From JABIDZ01 sp964619405 (GTDB lineage Archaea > Iainarchaeota > Iainarchaeia > Iainarchaeales > JAAZKV01), in NCBI GenBank assembly GCA_964619405.1, contig CAZUCF010000001.1, forward strand, positions 71,914 through 135,913: a DNA stretch of 64,000 bases, in the 5' to 3' direction. The notes beneath the pieces were generated by a model. That model was given only the letters and a program-made list of their open reading frames with translations. It was not told where the DNA came from and ran no database searches. A program made the position numbers and the translations under genes. Of this stretch, positions 17,729-25,966 are shown piece by piece. The stretch's first letter is position 1. Every line of letters starts with the position of its first letter.

Positions 17729-18902
17729 AAAAATAATTTACCTTGACAATAGTGCGACAACACAAACAAGAAAAGAAGTGTTAAAAGAAACACAAAAATA
17801 TTTTTTAAAAGAATTTGGAAATCCAAGTTCATTTCATTCAAAAGGATTTGAAGCAAAAAAAGCAATAAATAAATCAAGAGAAACAATTGCAAGAATATTG
17901 GGTTGTGAAAAAGAAGAAATAATATTTACTGGATCAGGAACAGAAAGCATTAATTTAGCAATAAAAGGAATTGCTTTCAGAGAATTGTTAAAAGGAAGAA
18001 AAGGACATTTTATAACACAAAAAACAGAACATGACGCTGTACTAGAAAGCATGCACTGGTTAGAAAAACTTGGTTTTGAAGTAACTTACATTAATGTTGA
18101 TGAAAACGGTTTAATAAAATTAGGTGAATTAGAAAAAAAAATTAGGAATGATACTTTATTAGTTAGCATAATGTATGCTAACAATGAAATAGGAACAATA
18201 CAACCAATAAAAAAAATATCAGAAATATGCAAAAATAAAAATATTTTATTTCACACTGATGCCTGTCAAGGAGCAGAATACTTGAACCTAAATGTAAAAG
18301 AATTAGGAATAGATTTAATGACAATAAATGGAAGCAAATTATATGGTTTCAAAGGAACAGGTTTATTATACAAGAAAAAAAAAGTTGAAATAGAACCAAT
18401 AATTCATGGTGGAAAACACGAGTTTGGTTTAAGAGCAGGAACGGAAAATGTAACAGGAATAATTGCTATAGCAAAAGCACTAGAAATAGCAGAAAAAGAA
18501 AAAAAAAATGAAACAAAAAGACTTGAAAAACTAAGAGATTATATGATTAAACGAATACTAAAAGAAATAAATAAAACAAAATTAAATGGTTCAAAAAAAA
18601 GGTTACCAAACAATGTAAACATTTCATTTTATGGCGTAGAAGGAGAATCAATATTATTAATGTTGAACGAGAAAAGAATAATGGTTTCAACAGGATCAGC
18701 GTGCTCATCACAATCACTAGAACCAAGCCACGTGCTAATGGCAATAGGCCTCCCACACGAATTAAGTCACGGGAGTATAAGATTTAGTTTAGGAAAAACC
18801 ACTACAAAAAAAGATGTTGATTACACAATAACAGAATTAAAAAAAATAATAAAAAAACTGAGAAAAATGAGTCCTGTTTGGGAAAAGGAGTTGAACAAAT
18901 GA
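17721..18902 (+). CDS. iscS: Cysteine desulfurase IscS/NifS
   Basis: About 393 residues from ATG 17721. It is a PLP enzyme that takes sulfur from cysteine for Fe-S and thio-tRNA assembly. Features: YLDNSATT at the N-terminus, the PLP Lys in NGSKLYGFKGTG, HTDACQGA, and the persulfide Cys in STGSACSSQSLEPSH (about 330). It overlaps iscU by ATGA (18899-18902). Operon order is regulator-iscS-iscU. Confidence 0.95.
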   Translation: MSKKIIYLDNSATTQTRKEVLKETQKYFLKEFGNPSSFHSKGFEAKKAINKSRETIARILGCEKEEIIFTGSGTESINLAIKGIAFRELLKGRKGHFITQKTEHDAVLESMHWLEKLGFEVTYINVDENGLIKLGELEKKIRNDTLLVSIMYANNEIGTIQPIKKISEICKNKNILFHTDACQGAEYLNLNVKELGIDLMTINGSKLYGFKGTGLLYKKKKVEIEPIIHGGKHEFGLRAGTENVTGIIAIAKALEIAEKEKKNETKRLEKLRDYMIKRILKEINKTKLNGSKKRLPNNVNISFYGVEGESILLMLNEKRIMVSTGSACSSQSLEPSHVLMAIGLPHELSHGSIRFSLGKTTTKKDVDYTITELKKIIKKLRKMSPVWEKELNK

Positions 18903-20404
18903 AATTTGAAGGACAAGACTGGTTTTATTCAGCAACAGTAAAAGAGCATTTCTTGAAACCAAAAAATGTTTTAAAAAATGAAGGAGAAATAAAAAATTAT
19001 AATGGTTATGGTAAAGTAGGGAACATGAAATGTGGAGACATAATGGAATTATGGATAAAAATAGAAAAAGGAATAATAAAAAAATGTAAATGGAGAACAT
19101 TTGGTTCTATTCACCCACAAGAAAAAGTTTTAATGAGTGATTATACATATAAAGCAGCAAAAAATATAAAACCCGGAAATGTTATCATAGATGGCAATGG
19201 GAAAAAAAACCTTGTTGAAACAAAAAAAGAAAAAGACTATTCTGGAAAATTAATAACTATTTTTTTGTCAACATCCAAATTTTATAATTTTACAGTTACC
19301 CCTAATCATCCAATTCAAATAATAAAAAGAAATCAAGTTTCAATGATAAATAGATTAAAAGGAACCCATTGGTCAGAAGTATCTCAAAAAAAAATTGATT
19401 TTGCAGAATCTCAAATTTATTCAGCAAGTGAATTAAGAAAAAGCGATTTTGTTTTATTTGGAATTTCAAAATTCACAAAAGATTCAAACGAATTAACTAA
19501 AGAATTATGCACTCTCTTAGGATATTATGTGTCAGATGGTGGAATACCTTCAAAAAACAGAGTAATATTTTATTTTGGTTTAGGCGAACAAAAATACATT
19601 AAAGAAATTGAAACAATATGTAAAAAAAACAAATGGAAAACAATAACTTATAAAAGAAATACTGAAAATGTTTATTGCATACAAATAAATGAACCAAAAA
19701 TAGCAGCAATACTTAGAAAACACGGTGGTGAATCTGGAAACAAAAAATTTTCAGAAACCGTTCTCGTGTTACCAAAACAAAAACAACTAAAAATAATTAA
19801 TTCATATGTAAATGGAGATGGTTGGACAACACAACAAAATAAAAATTGGGAACCCCAATTTTTCATATCAACTTCAAACGAAATCATAGCAAATCAACTC
19901 CAAATGATGTTGGCCAGAAACAAAATTTTTGCACCATTACATTATAGAGAACCACGAAAATTTGTAATAAAAGGAAAAACTTACAAAAATAAAGGCGAAA
20001 TAAATTTGGTTTTCAGAAAAAATACAAAATATTCAAGAATAAAATTTAGTAAAAAAGAAAATGCTTTTTTAATACCAATATCAAAAATAATTGAAACTGA
20101 TTATAATGGAAAAATAGTGGATTTGAGTCTTATTGAAACCCCAAACACATACAAAATAAAAGGAATATCAATTCATAATTGCGCAAGCGCAATAGCATCA
20201 ACAAGCATGCTATCATTAATGATTACAGAAAATGGTGGAATGAAAATAAAAGATGCTTTAAAAATAACTGGAAAAGATATTACAGAAAGATTGAAGGGCT
20301 TGCCCCAAATAAAAATTCATTGCTCGGTTTTGGGCGACGAAGCACTAAGAGAAGCAATAAAAGATTATGAAAAAAAGCAAGAAATTAAAAACTCTGAAAA
20401 ATAA
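18899..20404 (+). CDS. iscU: Fe-S cluster scaffold IscU interrupted by an intein
   Basis: 501 residues as translated; without the intein it is 143 residues, the normal IscU length. The N-extein has NYNGYGKVGNMKCGDIMEL with the first ligand Cys. The C-extein begins with the second ligand Cys in CASAIASTSML and has the third in IKIHCSVL. The intein (residues 70-427) cuts between TFG and CASAIAS, exactly before the ligand Cys. AAGGAG lies 8 bases before the ATG, which overlaps the iscS stop. A working scaffold would need protein splicing. Confidence 0.93.
   Translation: MKFEGQDWFYSATVKEHFLKPKNVLKNEGEIKNYNGYGKVGNMKCGDIMELWIKIEKGIIKKCKWRTFGSIHPQEKVLMSDYTYKAAKNIKPGNVIIDGNGKKNLVETKKEKDYSGKLITIFLSTSKFYNFTVTPNHPIQIIKRNQVSMINRLKGTHWSEVSQKKIDFAESQIYSASELRKSDFVLFGISKFTKDSNELTKELCTLLGYYVSDGGIPSKNRVIFYFGLGEQKYIKEIETICKKNKWKTITYKRNTENVYCIQINEPKIAAILRKHGGESGNKKFSETVLVLPKQKQLKIINSYVNGDGWTTQQNKNWEPQFFISTSNEIIANQLQMMLARNKIFAPLHYREPRKFVIKGKTYKNKGEINLVFRKNTKYSRIKFSKKENAFLIPISKIIETDYNGKIVDLSLIETPNTYKIKGISIHNCASAIASTSMLSLMITENGGMKIKDALKITGKDITERLKGLPQIKIHCSVLGDEALREAIKDYEKKQEIKNSEK
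19106..20179 (+). mobile_element. Intein with LAGLIDADG-type homing endonuclease in IscU
   Basis: 358 residues. It starts at Ser (SIHPQEKVLM, block A) and ends at His-Asn (GISIHN), followed by Cys as the +1 nucleophile. Block B is FTVTPNHPIQII with the T-x-x-H pattern. Two dodecapeptide motifs, LLGYYVSDGG (about 139) and IINSYVNGDGW, mark a DOD endonuclease with Asp retained in both. Block F is DYNGKIVDLSL. Splicing residues appear intact. The exact boundary is set by the IscU alignment on each side. Confidence 0.93.
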
Positions 20405-20412
20405 GTATTATT

Positions 20413-21126
20413 ATGCCTTTACCAAACAAAAAAGCAAAATCAATAAGAATAAGTGAGAAAAAACCTTTTGTAATAAGTGCTTCGCCAAAAGGACTAGTTA
20501 TTGGAAAATATATGTCAGCTTATTTAAACCCAAAACCAACTAACACTAAAAAAATGTTTCTTGAAGTTGAAGCAAAGCTAAACATACTTGGAAAACAAAT
20601 GAGAAATATAAAAAGAAATCAAACAGAAGAAAACCCTTATGGGAGAAGAGTAATGATACAATTTTTCAAAGAAGCAGCAAATTATACTGAGTTAAAATGG
20701 AAAATGCTACAAGAAAAAATTAATAAAGAAGGAGCAAACAAAGAAAAAATAATGGAAGAAATTAAACAAGCAGAATCAGATTTTAATTATTTTTGGAGTA
20801 AACACAGATTATTAATGCCCAAAAAAGAACAAAAAAAACCACAAGAAATTAAAGTAAAAAAAGCCGAGCAAAAACTTGACGAAAGTAGAGAAAAATTAAA
20901 AAGAATTCAAAAAGAATATGGTGCACAAAGTTGGCAAGCACAAAAAGCCCTCTTAGAACACTTAGAAAATTTTAAAACATTTTTATACAAAGAAGCAGAT
21001 TATTTAAATTTGCTAATAGCAGAAAATCCAAAATTATCTAGAGACATAAAAACAAGTTTAAATACAATAGAAACTAATTTTAAGAAAATAGCAAAAAGAA
21101 TAGCATTTTTACGAGAAAGATTATAA
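20413..21126 (+). CDS. Hypothetical coiled-coil protein
   Basis: 237 residues, highly charged, with long helices from about 50 to 235 that look like coiled coils (EKIMEEIKQAESDFNYF, KAEQKLDESREKLKRI). It has no signal peptide or membrane segment. It starts 8 bp after the iscU stop, so it may be co-transcribed with the Fe-S operon. No family is recognised. Confidence 0.65.
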   Translation: MPLPNKKAKSIRISEKKPFVISASPKGLVIGKYMSAYLNPKPTNTKKMFLEVEAKLNILGKQMRNIKRNQTEENPYGRRVMIQFFKEAANYTELKWKMLQEKINKEGANKEKIMEEIKQAESDFNYFWSKHRLLMPKKEQKKPQEIKVKKAEQKLDESREKLKRIQKEYGAQSWQAQKALLEHLENFKTFLYKEADYLNLLIAENPKLSRDIKTSLNTIETNFKKIAKRIAFLRERL

Positions 21127-21164
21127 CGAATTGGTTTAAAAGGAAAAAGGACCAAACATAAATT

Positions 21165-21506
21165 ATGGAACTCGCACAATATATAATAATAAATAATTCT
21201 TTAGGAATGGGCAAAGGCAAAATGATTGCACAAGGATGCCATGCAGCCATAGCAGTATTAGAAAAAGTAAAACCAGAAACAATCCAAGAATGGAAAAACC
21301 AAGGAATGAAAAAAATTGTTTTAAAAGTAAATTCAACAGAAGAACTATTAAACTTATTTCAAAAAACAAAAAAAGAATTGCCTTGCGCATTAATAACTGA
21401 CGCAGGAAAAACCCAAATAGAAAGTGGAAGCAAAACTGCTTTTGCTTGCGGGCCAACAGAGGAATCAAAAAGTAGCAAATATTTCTCTCATTTAAAATTA
21501 TTATAA
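21165..21506 (+). CDS. pth2: Peptidyl-tRNA hydrolase 2
   Basis: 113 residues, the usual archaeal Pth2 length. It frees tRNA from prematurely released peptidyl-tRNA. Signature: GMGKGKMIAQGCHAA (about 14-28), then KIVLKVNSTEEL, ALITDAGKTQIESGSKT and the C-terminal FACGPTEESK. It starts 39 bp after the coiled-coil gene. Confidence 0.95.
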   Translation: MELAQYIIINNSLGMGKGKMIAQGCHAAIAVLEKVKPETIQEWKNQGMKKIVLKVNSTEELLNLFQKTKKELPCALITDAGKTQIESGSKTAFACGPTEESKSSKYFSHLKLL

Positions 21507-21533
21507 TACAAAAAAATATTAAATGGTGAAAAA

Positions 21534-22289
21534 ATGTTCAAAGGATTTCTCAAACATGTTAATAATATAATTGATGCAAGCAATCTAATATTCGAAATAA
21601 TTGATGCACGGTATCCTGAAAAAACACGAAATTTTGAACTCGAAAAAAAAATTCTAAAAAAAGGAAAAAAATTAATAATTATAATAAACAAATCTGATTT
21701 AGTAGAAAAAGAAAAAATAGAGAATGATAAAGAAAAATTATTTAACAAAACAAGATTTAGAACCATATTTGTTTCAGCAAAAAATAAAACAGGAATAAAC
21801 TTAATAAGAAAAGAAATAGGCATGGCAAAAAAAGGCAACTCATTAACAATAGGAATTATTGGTTACCCTAACACTGGCAAAAGCACTTTAATAAATTCAA
21901 TTGCTGGAAAAGGAAAGGGCAGGGTCGCAACATCAAAAAAAGCTGGTTTAACAAGAGGCTTGCAAAGAATAAAAATAAGTGATGGAATTTATTTGCTTGA
22001 TAGCCCAGGAATAATACCAAGAAAAAAAGAAGAAACAGATTTGTTTTTAGTTAACTCAAAAAATATTAACCAGTTAAAAGACCTTGAAGGAACCGCTTAC
22101 AAAATAATACAAGAAATCGGTTTAGACAAAATGATACAATATTTTAGAATAAAAAAAGTTAGTGACGAAGAAGAATTTTTGGAAGAACTAGCAATAAAAC
22201 AAAACTTATTAAAAAAAGGAGCTTTACCAGACACAATCAAATCAGCAAGATTCTTGCTTGAAAGATACCAAAAAAACGAATTAGTTTAA
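21534..22289 (+). CDS. Circularly permuted GTPase of the YlqF/RbgA-like family
   Basis: 251 residues with G motifs in permuted order: G4 NKSD (about 58) and G5 SAKNKTG come before G1 GYPNTGKST (about 109), a G2-type Thr and G3 DSPG (about 158). The N-terminal DARYPEKTRN is typical of this family. Such GTPases act in large-subunit ribosome assembly. GGTGA precedes the ATG. Neighbours (pth2, dnaG) fit a translation/RNA role. Confidence 0.88.
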   Translation: MFKGFLKHVNNIIDASNLIFEIIDARYPEKTRNFELEKKILKKGKKLIIIINKSDLVEKEKIENDKEKLFNKTRFRTIFVSAKNKTGINLIRKEIGMAKKGNSLTIGIIGYPNTGKSTLINSIAGKGKGRVATSKKAGLTRGLQRIKISDGIYLLDSPGIIPRKKEETDLFLVNSKNINQLKDLEGTAYKIIQEIGLDKMIQYFRIKKVSDEEEFLEELAIKQNLLKKGALPDTIKSARFLLERYQKNELV

Positions 22290-22370
22290 AAACAAAAATA
22301 ATACAAAAAAATAACTAATTTGGCATAAAAATAATAAATAAAATATTAAAATTAATATATTTTATAAAAA

Positions 22371-22462
22371 AATAAATTAACACTAAATAAAAAAATAAAT
22401 TAACACTAAATAAAAAAATAAATTAACACTAAATAAAAAAATTAATTAACATAAAATAAAAT
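22371..22462. repeat. 23-bp AT-rich tandem repeat
   Basis: Three near-perfect 23-bp units (AATAAATTAACACTAAATAA plus three A) start at 22371, 22394 and 22417, with a decayed fourth from 22440. It lies in the 422-bp gap between the GTPase and hjc. The rest of the gap holds one small ORF and AT-rich sequence. Confidence 0.85.
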
Positions 22463-22526
22463 TAACATACTAAATAAAATGTTATAATCAAATAAAAAAT
22501 TAGAATTGCCTTACTTAACAAAAAAA

Positions 22527-22646
22527 TTAGTTCAAGGATTCTATTAACTCAATAATTTTTCTAATATTAATCTTGTTTTTCAAAGACTTTTCTTTCTCTA
22601 AACGCAAATTGAATTCCATTAATAATTCTTCATTGTTAAAACGCAT
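22527..22646 (-). CDS. Possible 39-residue small protein
   Basis: An ATG (complement of 22644-22646) to TAA frame encoding a charged, probably helical peptide (starts MRFNNEELLMEFNLRLEKEK, ends IIELIESLN). It lies 65 bp downstream of hjc on the same strand and could be in its transcript. No ribosome binding site stands out. Codon use resembles real genes around it, but the length gives weak evidence. Confidence 0.35.
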   Translation of the reverse strand: MRFNNEELLMEFNLRLEKEKSLKNKINIRKIIELIESLN

Positions 22647-22711
22647 AATAATAATAAGAAAAAAAGGATTATAAAACAAACGAATTTGATAAAAATGATA
22701 TTAAATAGAGT

Positions 22712-23113
22712 TCAAAGAATTGATTGTTGACCAATAATAACATTCAAATCAATTGAATGCTTTTTGGCTTCATCTAATGAGAGCATATAATTTTTTCCAG
22801 CAAGGTGAAAAACATCATGTTTAAGGAAAAGCCAGCCCTTATTTGGAATCTTCCAAGCGACAACGAATTCAGCACCAGCTTTCTCAGCCCAACCAATTTC
22901 TTCATCTAACTGTTCTTTAACAATTGGTAAATAATTGCCTTTTCTTGCCTTACACTCAAAAGCCAGTATTTTGCCGTTTAAAAGAGCAACAATATCAGGA
23001 CAAGGCAAAGGGTTAACACCAGAACCTGCAACACGCAAAACAGCAAACCCCTTTGAATCAAGAATTTTTATTAACTCTCGCTCAGCATTTGCACCTTTAT
23101 TATAATGAGCCAT
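22712..23113 (-). CDS. hjc: Holliday junction resolvase Hjc
   Basis: 133 residues from MAHYNKGANAERE (ATG at 23113). It cleaves four-way DNA junctions in recombination. The catalytic set is visible: E in NAERELIKIL, CPDIVALLNG with Asp, and FECKARKGNYL with E-x-K. The seven extra in-frame codons upstream are left out because family members start at the MAHYxKG motif. Confidence 0.93.
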   Translation of the reverse strand: MAHYNKGANAERELIKILDSKGFAVLRVAGSGVNPLPCPDIVALLNGKILAFECKARKGNYLPIVKEQLDEEIGWAEKAGAEFVVAWKIPNKGWLFLKHDVFHLAGKNYMLSLDEAKKHSIDLNVIIGQQSIL

Positions 23114-23245
23114 AAATGAAATAATACAAAACAAGTTTAATAATAATATGATAACCTTATTTCTTCAAAAAGACAATTTTGTTCTCAAAAAGGTAAGTTT
23201 AAAATCCCTACATAACAAGAAAATCTTTAAGAATTAGGAATTTAA

Positions 23246-23500
23246 ATGAAAACGGTTGTAAAATTAAAGGTTTTTACCGGAAAACCAGTTACCAGAATTT
23301 ATCTTGGTAATGACGGAGAAACATTATTAATTGATGTTAAAAACAAACCTGAAAAAAATAAAGCGAATAAGGAAATTATAAAAATATTAAAAAAGTTTTT
23401 TAAAAGCGAAGTCAAAATAGTTTCAGGGTTAAAACAAAAAAACAAAATTATTGAAATTTATTCTAAAAAAGAAGAAATATTCAAGAAATTTAAAGCCTAA
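23246..23500 (+). CDS. DUF167/YggU family protein
   Basis: 84 residues of the conserved DUF167 family: strand-rich start MKTVVKLKVFTG, then the signature KNKPEKNKANKEIIKILKKFF and VKIVSGLKQKNKIIEI. The function is unknown. It starts just before dnaG (32-bp gap) and may share its transcript. Confidence 0.9.
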   Translation: MKTVVKLKVFTGKPVTRIYLGNDGETLLIDVKNKPEKNKANKEIIKILKKFFKSEVKIVSGLKQKNKIIEIYSKKEEIFKKFKA

Positions 23501-23532
23501 TTCTAAAAAAATTAAAAATAGGGAGTGAAAAA

Positions 23533-24966
23533 ATGGCAAAAACATATTTAAGTGCTATAAAATACGAAATAAAAGCAGTTTATGAAGTCGATGGAATAGT
23601 TGAGAAACCAGACATCATAGGAGCAATATTCGGCCAAAGCGAAGGCTTACTAGGCGAAGACATGGATCTAAAAGAATTACAACAAGCTGGAAAATTAGGA
23701 AGAATAGAAATAACTGTAAACAAGCAAAAAGGAAAAACTACTGGAGAAATAATAATTCCTAGTTCATTAGACCAAGTAAAAACAAGTATTCTTGCGGCAA
23801 CAATAGAAACAGTTGAAAAAGTTGGGCCTTGTAATACAACAGTAAAAATATTAAAAATAAATGATACAAGAAAAGAAAAAAGAGATATTATTACTGACAG
23901 AGCAAAACAATTGCTAACAAGAATGCAAAAATTTGAGGGAATAGAAACAACAGAAATCGCTGACAATATAAAAAGTCAAATAAGAACAGCAAAAATAATT
24001 AGTTTGAATGGCTTACCAGCAGGACCAGAAGCACAAACAAGCGAAGAAATAATAATTGTTGAAGGGAGAGCAGACGTTTTGAAACTATTAAGCTATGGAA
24101 TAAAAAATGCTGTAGCAATGAACGGAAGCAATATTGAAAAATCCTTAATAGATTTGTGCAAACAAAAAACAACAACAATGCTTGTTGATGGTGACAGGGG
24201 CGGAGAACTAAACGCAAAAAAATTAGCATCCCTAACAGACATTAATTTTGTTGCAAGAGCACCTGATGGAAAAGAAGTTGAAGAACTAACACAAAAAGAA
24301 ATACTACAATCATTAAAAAGAAAACTAACAATCAATGATTTTTTAAAAGGAAAAACAAGTAATTATCCAAATCAAAAAAGTTATGAACCAAGACCATACA
24401 ATTCATACCAAAACAATAACTACAACAATAGAAATAATTACTCAAACTATAATAATAACACAAATAATAGAAACCCACGATTTGATAATAGGCGAAACGG
24501 ATTCAACTCTTGGAAACCAAGAACACAAGAATATTTTGATCCATTCAAAGGAAATTATAGATCAAAACCACAAACAATAACAGCAAAAATTGATAATATA
24601 ATAAAACCAATGCAATCTATAACACAAAAACCAGCAACAATGCAAAATATAATACAAGAAAAACCAGTTACAATAAAACAAATAAATCCAAAAGAATTCG
24701 AATCAATAAAAAAAGATTTTGCAAAAATAAAGGGTAAATCAACCGCAAGATTCTATGATGAAAAAAACAAAAAAATCAAAGATGTTGCAGTAAAAGAACT
24801 TATTCACGCATTAGAAAAACAAAAAAAGAAAATAAAGACAATACTAATTGATGGAATAATAACAAAAAGACTTATTGATTCTGCAGAAAAAATGAACGTA
24901 GAAAATATTATTGGCGCAAGAAAAAGCATAGCAAAATCAGAAAAAATAAATATAATAACAATTTAA
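23533..24966 (+). CDS. dnaG: Archaeal DnaG (primase-like, exosome-associated)
   Basis: 477 residues. The N-terminal domain (about 1-165) has GAIFGQSEGLLGEDMDL. The Toprim domain (about 170-260) has EIIIVEGRADVLKLL with the catalytic Glu, and MLVDGDRGGELNAKKL with the D-x-D. Residues about 285-330 form an Asn/Tyr/Arg-rich low-complexity insert, unusual in length. The C-terminal region follows. In archaea this protein is mainly known as an exosome subunit. GGGAGTGA precedes the ATG; a hairpin terminator follows the stop. Confidence 0.93.
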   Translation: MAKTYLSAIKYEIKAVYEVDGIVEKPDIIGAIFGQSEGLLGEDMDLKELQQAGKLGRIEITVNKQKGKTTGEIIIPSSLDQVKTSILAATIETVEKVGPCNTTVKILKINDTRKEKRDIITDRAKQLLTRMQKFEGIETTEIADNIKSQIRTAKIISLNGLPAGPEAQTSEEIIIVEGRADVLKLLSYGIKNAVAMNGSNIEKSLIDLCKQKTTTMLVDGDRGGELNAKKLASLTDINFVARAPDGKEVEELTQKEILQSLKRKLTINDFLKGKTSNYPNQKSYEPRPYNSYQNNNYNNRNNYSNYNNNTNNRNPRFDNRRNGFNSWKPRTQEYFDPFKGNYRSKPQTITAKIDNIIKPMQSITQKPATMQNIIQEKPVTIKQINPKEFESIKKDFAKIKGKSTARFYDEKNKKIKDVAVKELIHALEKQKKKIKTILIDGIITKRLIDSAEKMNVENIIGARKSIAKSEKINIITI

Positions 24967-24970
24967 AAAA

Positions 24971-25002
24971 AATAGGAATTTTTTATTCCTATTTATTTTT
25001 TC
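24971..25002 (+). terminator. Hairpin and T-run after dnaG
   Basis: AATAGGAAT (24971-24979) pairs perfectly with ATTCCTATT (24985-24993) around a T5 loop, followed by TATTTTTT. It overlaps the end of the convergent membrane-protein gene, and an A-run before the stem would serve the other strand, so it may work in both directions. Confidence 0.6.
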
Positions 25003-25463
25003 TTTTTAAGAATTTTTTTATTAGAATCCTTATTTAATTCAATTTCTACTTGTTCAACTGGAACAATTATTGAGGACGAATTAAATAAAAACAATGCAAA
25101 CAGGAAAATTATTGCCCAAACAAAGAAAACACTTACTGGAGTAGCAAAAGCAGTCCAAAATTGTCTTGATGTTAAATATGTTTTACCACCAACTACTTGC
25201 GCACCAGTTATCTGGTACAACGAGTTCTTACAATCCTGATACTTTAACTCTGACAAAATAGCATCCAACCCTTGAACATCCCCCTCAACACTATATGCTT
25301 TATCAACACAATAATTGAATTCTTTTACTGCTGACCACGAATCAAACATTACTGCCCCCGATTGAATAAGCATTAACACCGAAATGACTATTAGAAAAGC
25401 TCCAATCATTTTTGGCAACTGAGCATTCTTTGAACCAATTTTAAACAAAACAATTTTTTTCAA
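24993..25463 (-). CDS. Two-helix membrane protein of unknown function, TTG start
   Basis: About 156 residues starting at TTG 25463. GGTGG lies a few bases upstream and a TTTAAATATAA promoter-like box about 40 bases upstream, so the longer frame is rejected. Hydrophobic helices are at about 20-42 and 113-135, with a Cys-containing loop between them (CVDKAY, YQDCK) that is probably outside the cell and could form a disulfide. The C-terminus is Lys-rich. Confidence 0.65.
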   Translation of the reverse strand: MKKIVLFKIGSKNAQLPKMIGAFLIVISVLMLIQSGAVMFDSWSAVKEFNYCVDKAYSVEGDVQGLDAILSELKYQDCKNSLYQITGAQVVGGKTYLTSRQFWTAFATPVSVFFVWAIIFLFALFLFNSSSIIVPVEQVEIELNKDSNKKILKKKK

Positions 25464-25604
25464 AATACCACCTAACAAATAAAAGAAAAACTTATATTTA
25501 AAGCTTCTTAAAAAAAGGTTTTTTAAAAAAAGTAAAATTGTTGTAAAAAACAAGGAAAAACTTAAGGTTTAAAAAGAAACTGCTAAACAATCTTTTTAGT
25601 TAAA

Positions 25605-25693
25605 ATATGTTAATAAAAACATATTATCAAAATAAACAAGTTGAACTCGCTCAAAGAACGAGCAATTTTGATCAAACTTTTTTCAAAAGTTTG
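25605..25693. repeat. Cluster of inverted repeats before tRNA-Val
   Basis: Three dyads: ATATGTT/AACATAT (25605-25624), a CTCG/CGAG pair around 25645-25662, and CAAACTTTT/AAAAGTTTG (25673-25693) with a 3-nt loop that ends on the first base of tRNA-Val. They may fold in the pre-tRNA leader or mark an old recombination site. Confidence 0.5.
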
Positions 25694-25765
25694 GGCCGGT
25701 GGTCTAGCGGCTATGACATCACCCTTACAAGGTGAGAGTCGACGGTTCGAATCCGTCTCGGCCCA
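25693..25765 (+). tRNA. tRNA-Val(TAC)
   Basis: Acceptor GGGCCGG pairs with TCGGCCC plus discriminator A. The anticodon stem is TCACC/GGTGA with loop CTTACAA, anticodon TAC (Val). The T arm GACGG/CCGTC encloses TTCGAAT. 73 nt, no intron, no encoded CCA. Confidence 0.93.
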
Positions 25766-25876
25766 CTAAAAAAAATCAAAAAAAAAAAAACGAATTATAC
25801 TATTTGAAAAACCACTACGCACCATTGAAAATAGTGCATGAGTCAAGAGTTCGCTAGACGATACTGGCGTAAAAAC

Positions 25877-25897
25877 CCGTCTCGACCCACTAAAAAA
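25877..25897 (+). repeat. Partial duplicate of the tRNA-Val 3' end
   Basis: CCGTCTCGACCCACTAAAAAA repeats the tRNA-Val 3' end and flank (from 25753) with one mismatch, 124 bp downstream. No matching 5' acceptor or anticodon arm is present, so it is not a second tRNA. Such copies are left by integrase-type elements that use tRNA 3' ends, or by local duplication. The 201-bp gap to the next gene holds nothing else recognisable. Confidence 0.7.
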
Positions 25898-25966
25898 ATT
25901 ATTCCGCAAAATACAAAAACTATTTTATAAGAAAAGCAATAAAAAGAACAAATACAATACAATAAT

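Noticed and set aside
19106..20179. Group I intron or frameshift in iscU
   Set aside because: The insertion is in frame with intein blocks A, B, F and G and LAGLIDADG motifs, so it acts at protein level.
22371..22462. CRISPR array
   Set aside because: The 23-bp units are directly tandem, with no unique spacers and no cas genes.
25800..25890. Second tRNA downstream of tRNA-Val
   Set aside because: Only the 3' T-arm/acceptor part is similar; no 5' acceptor strand or anticodon arm can pair.
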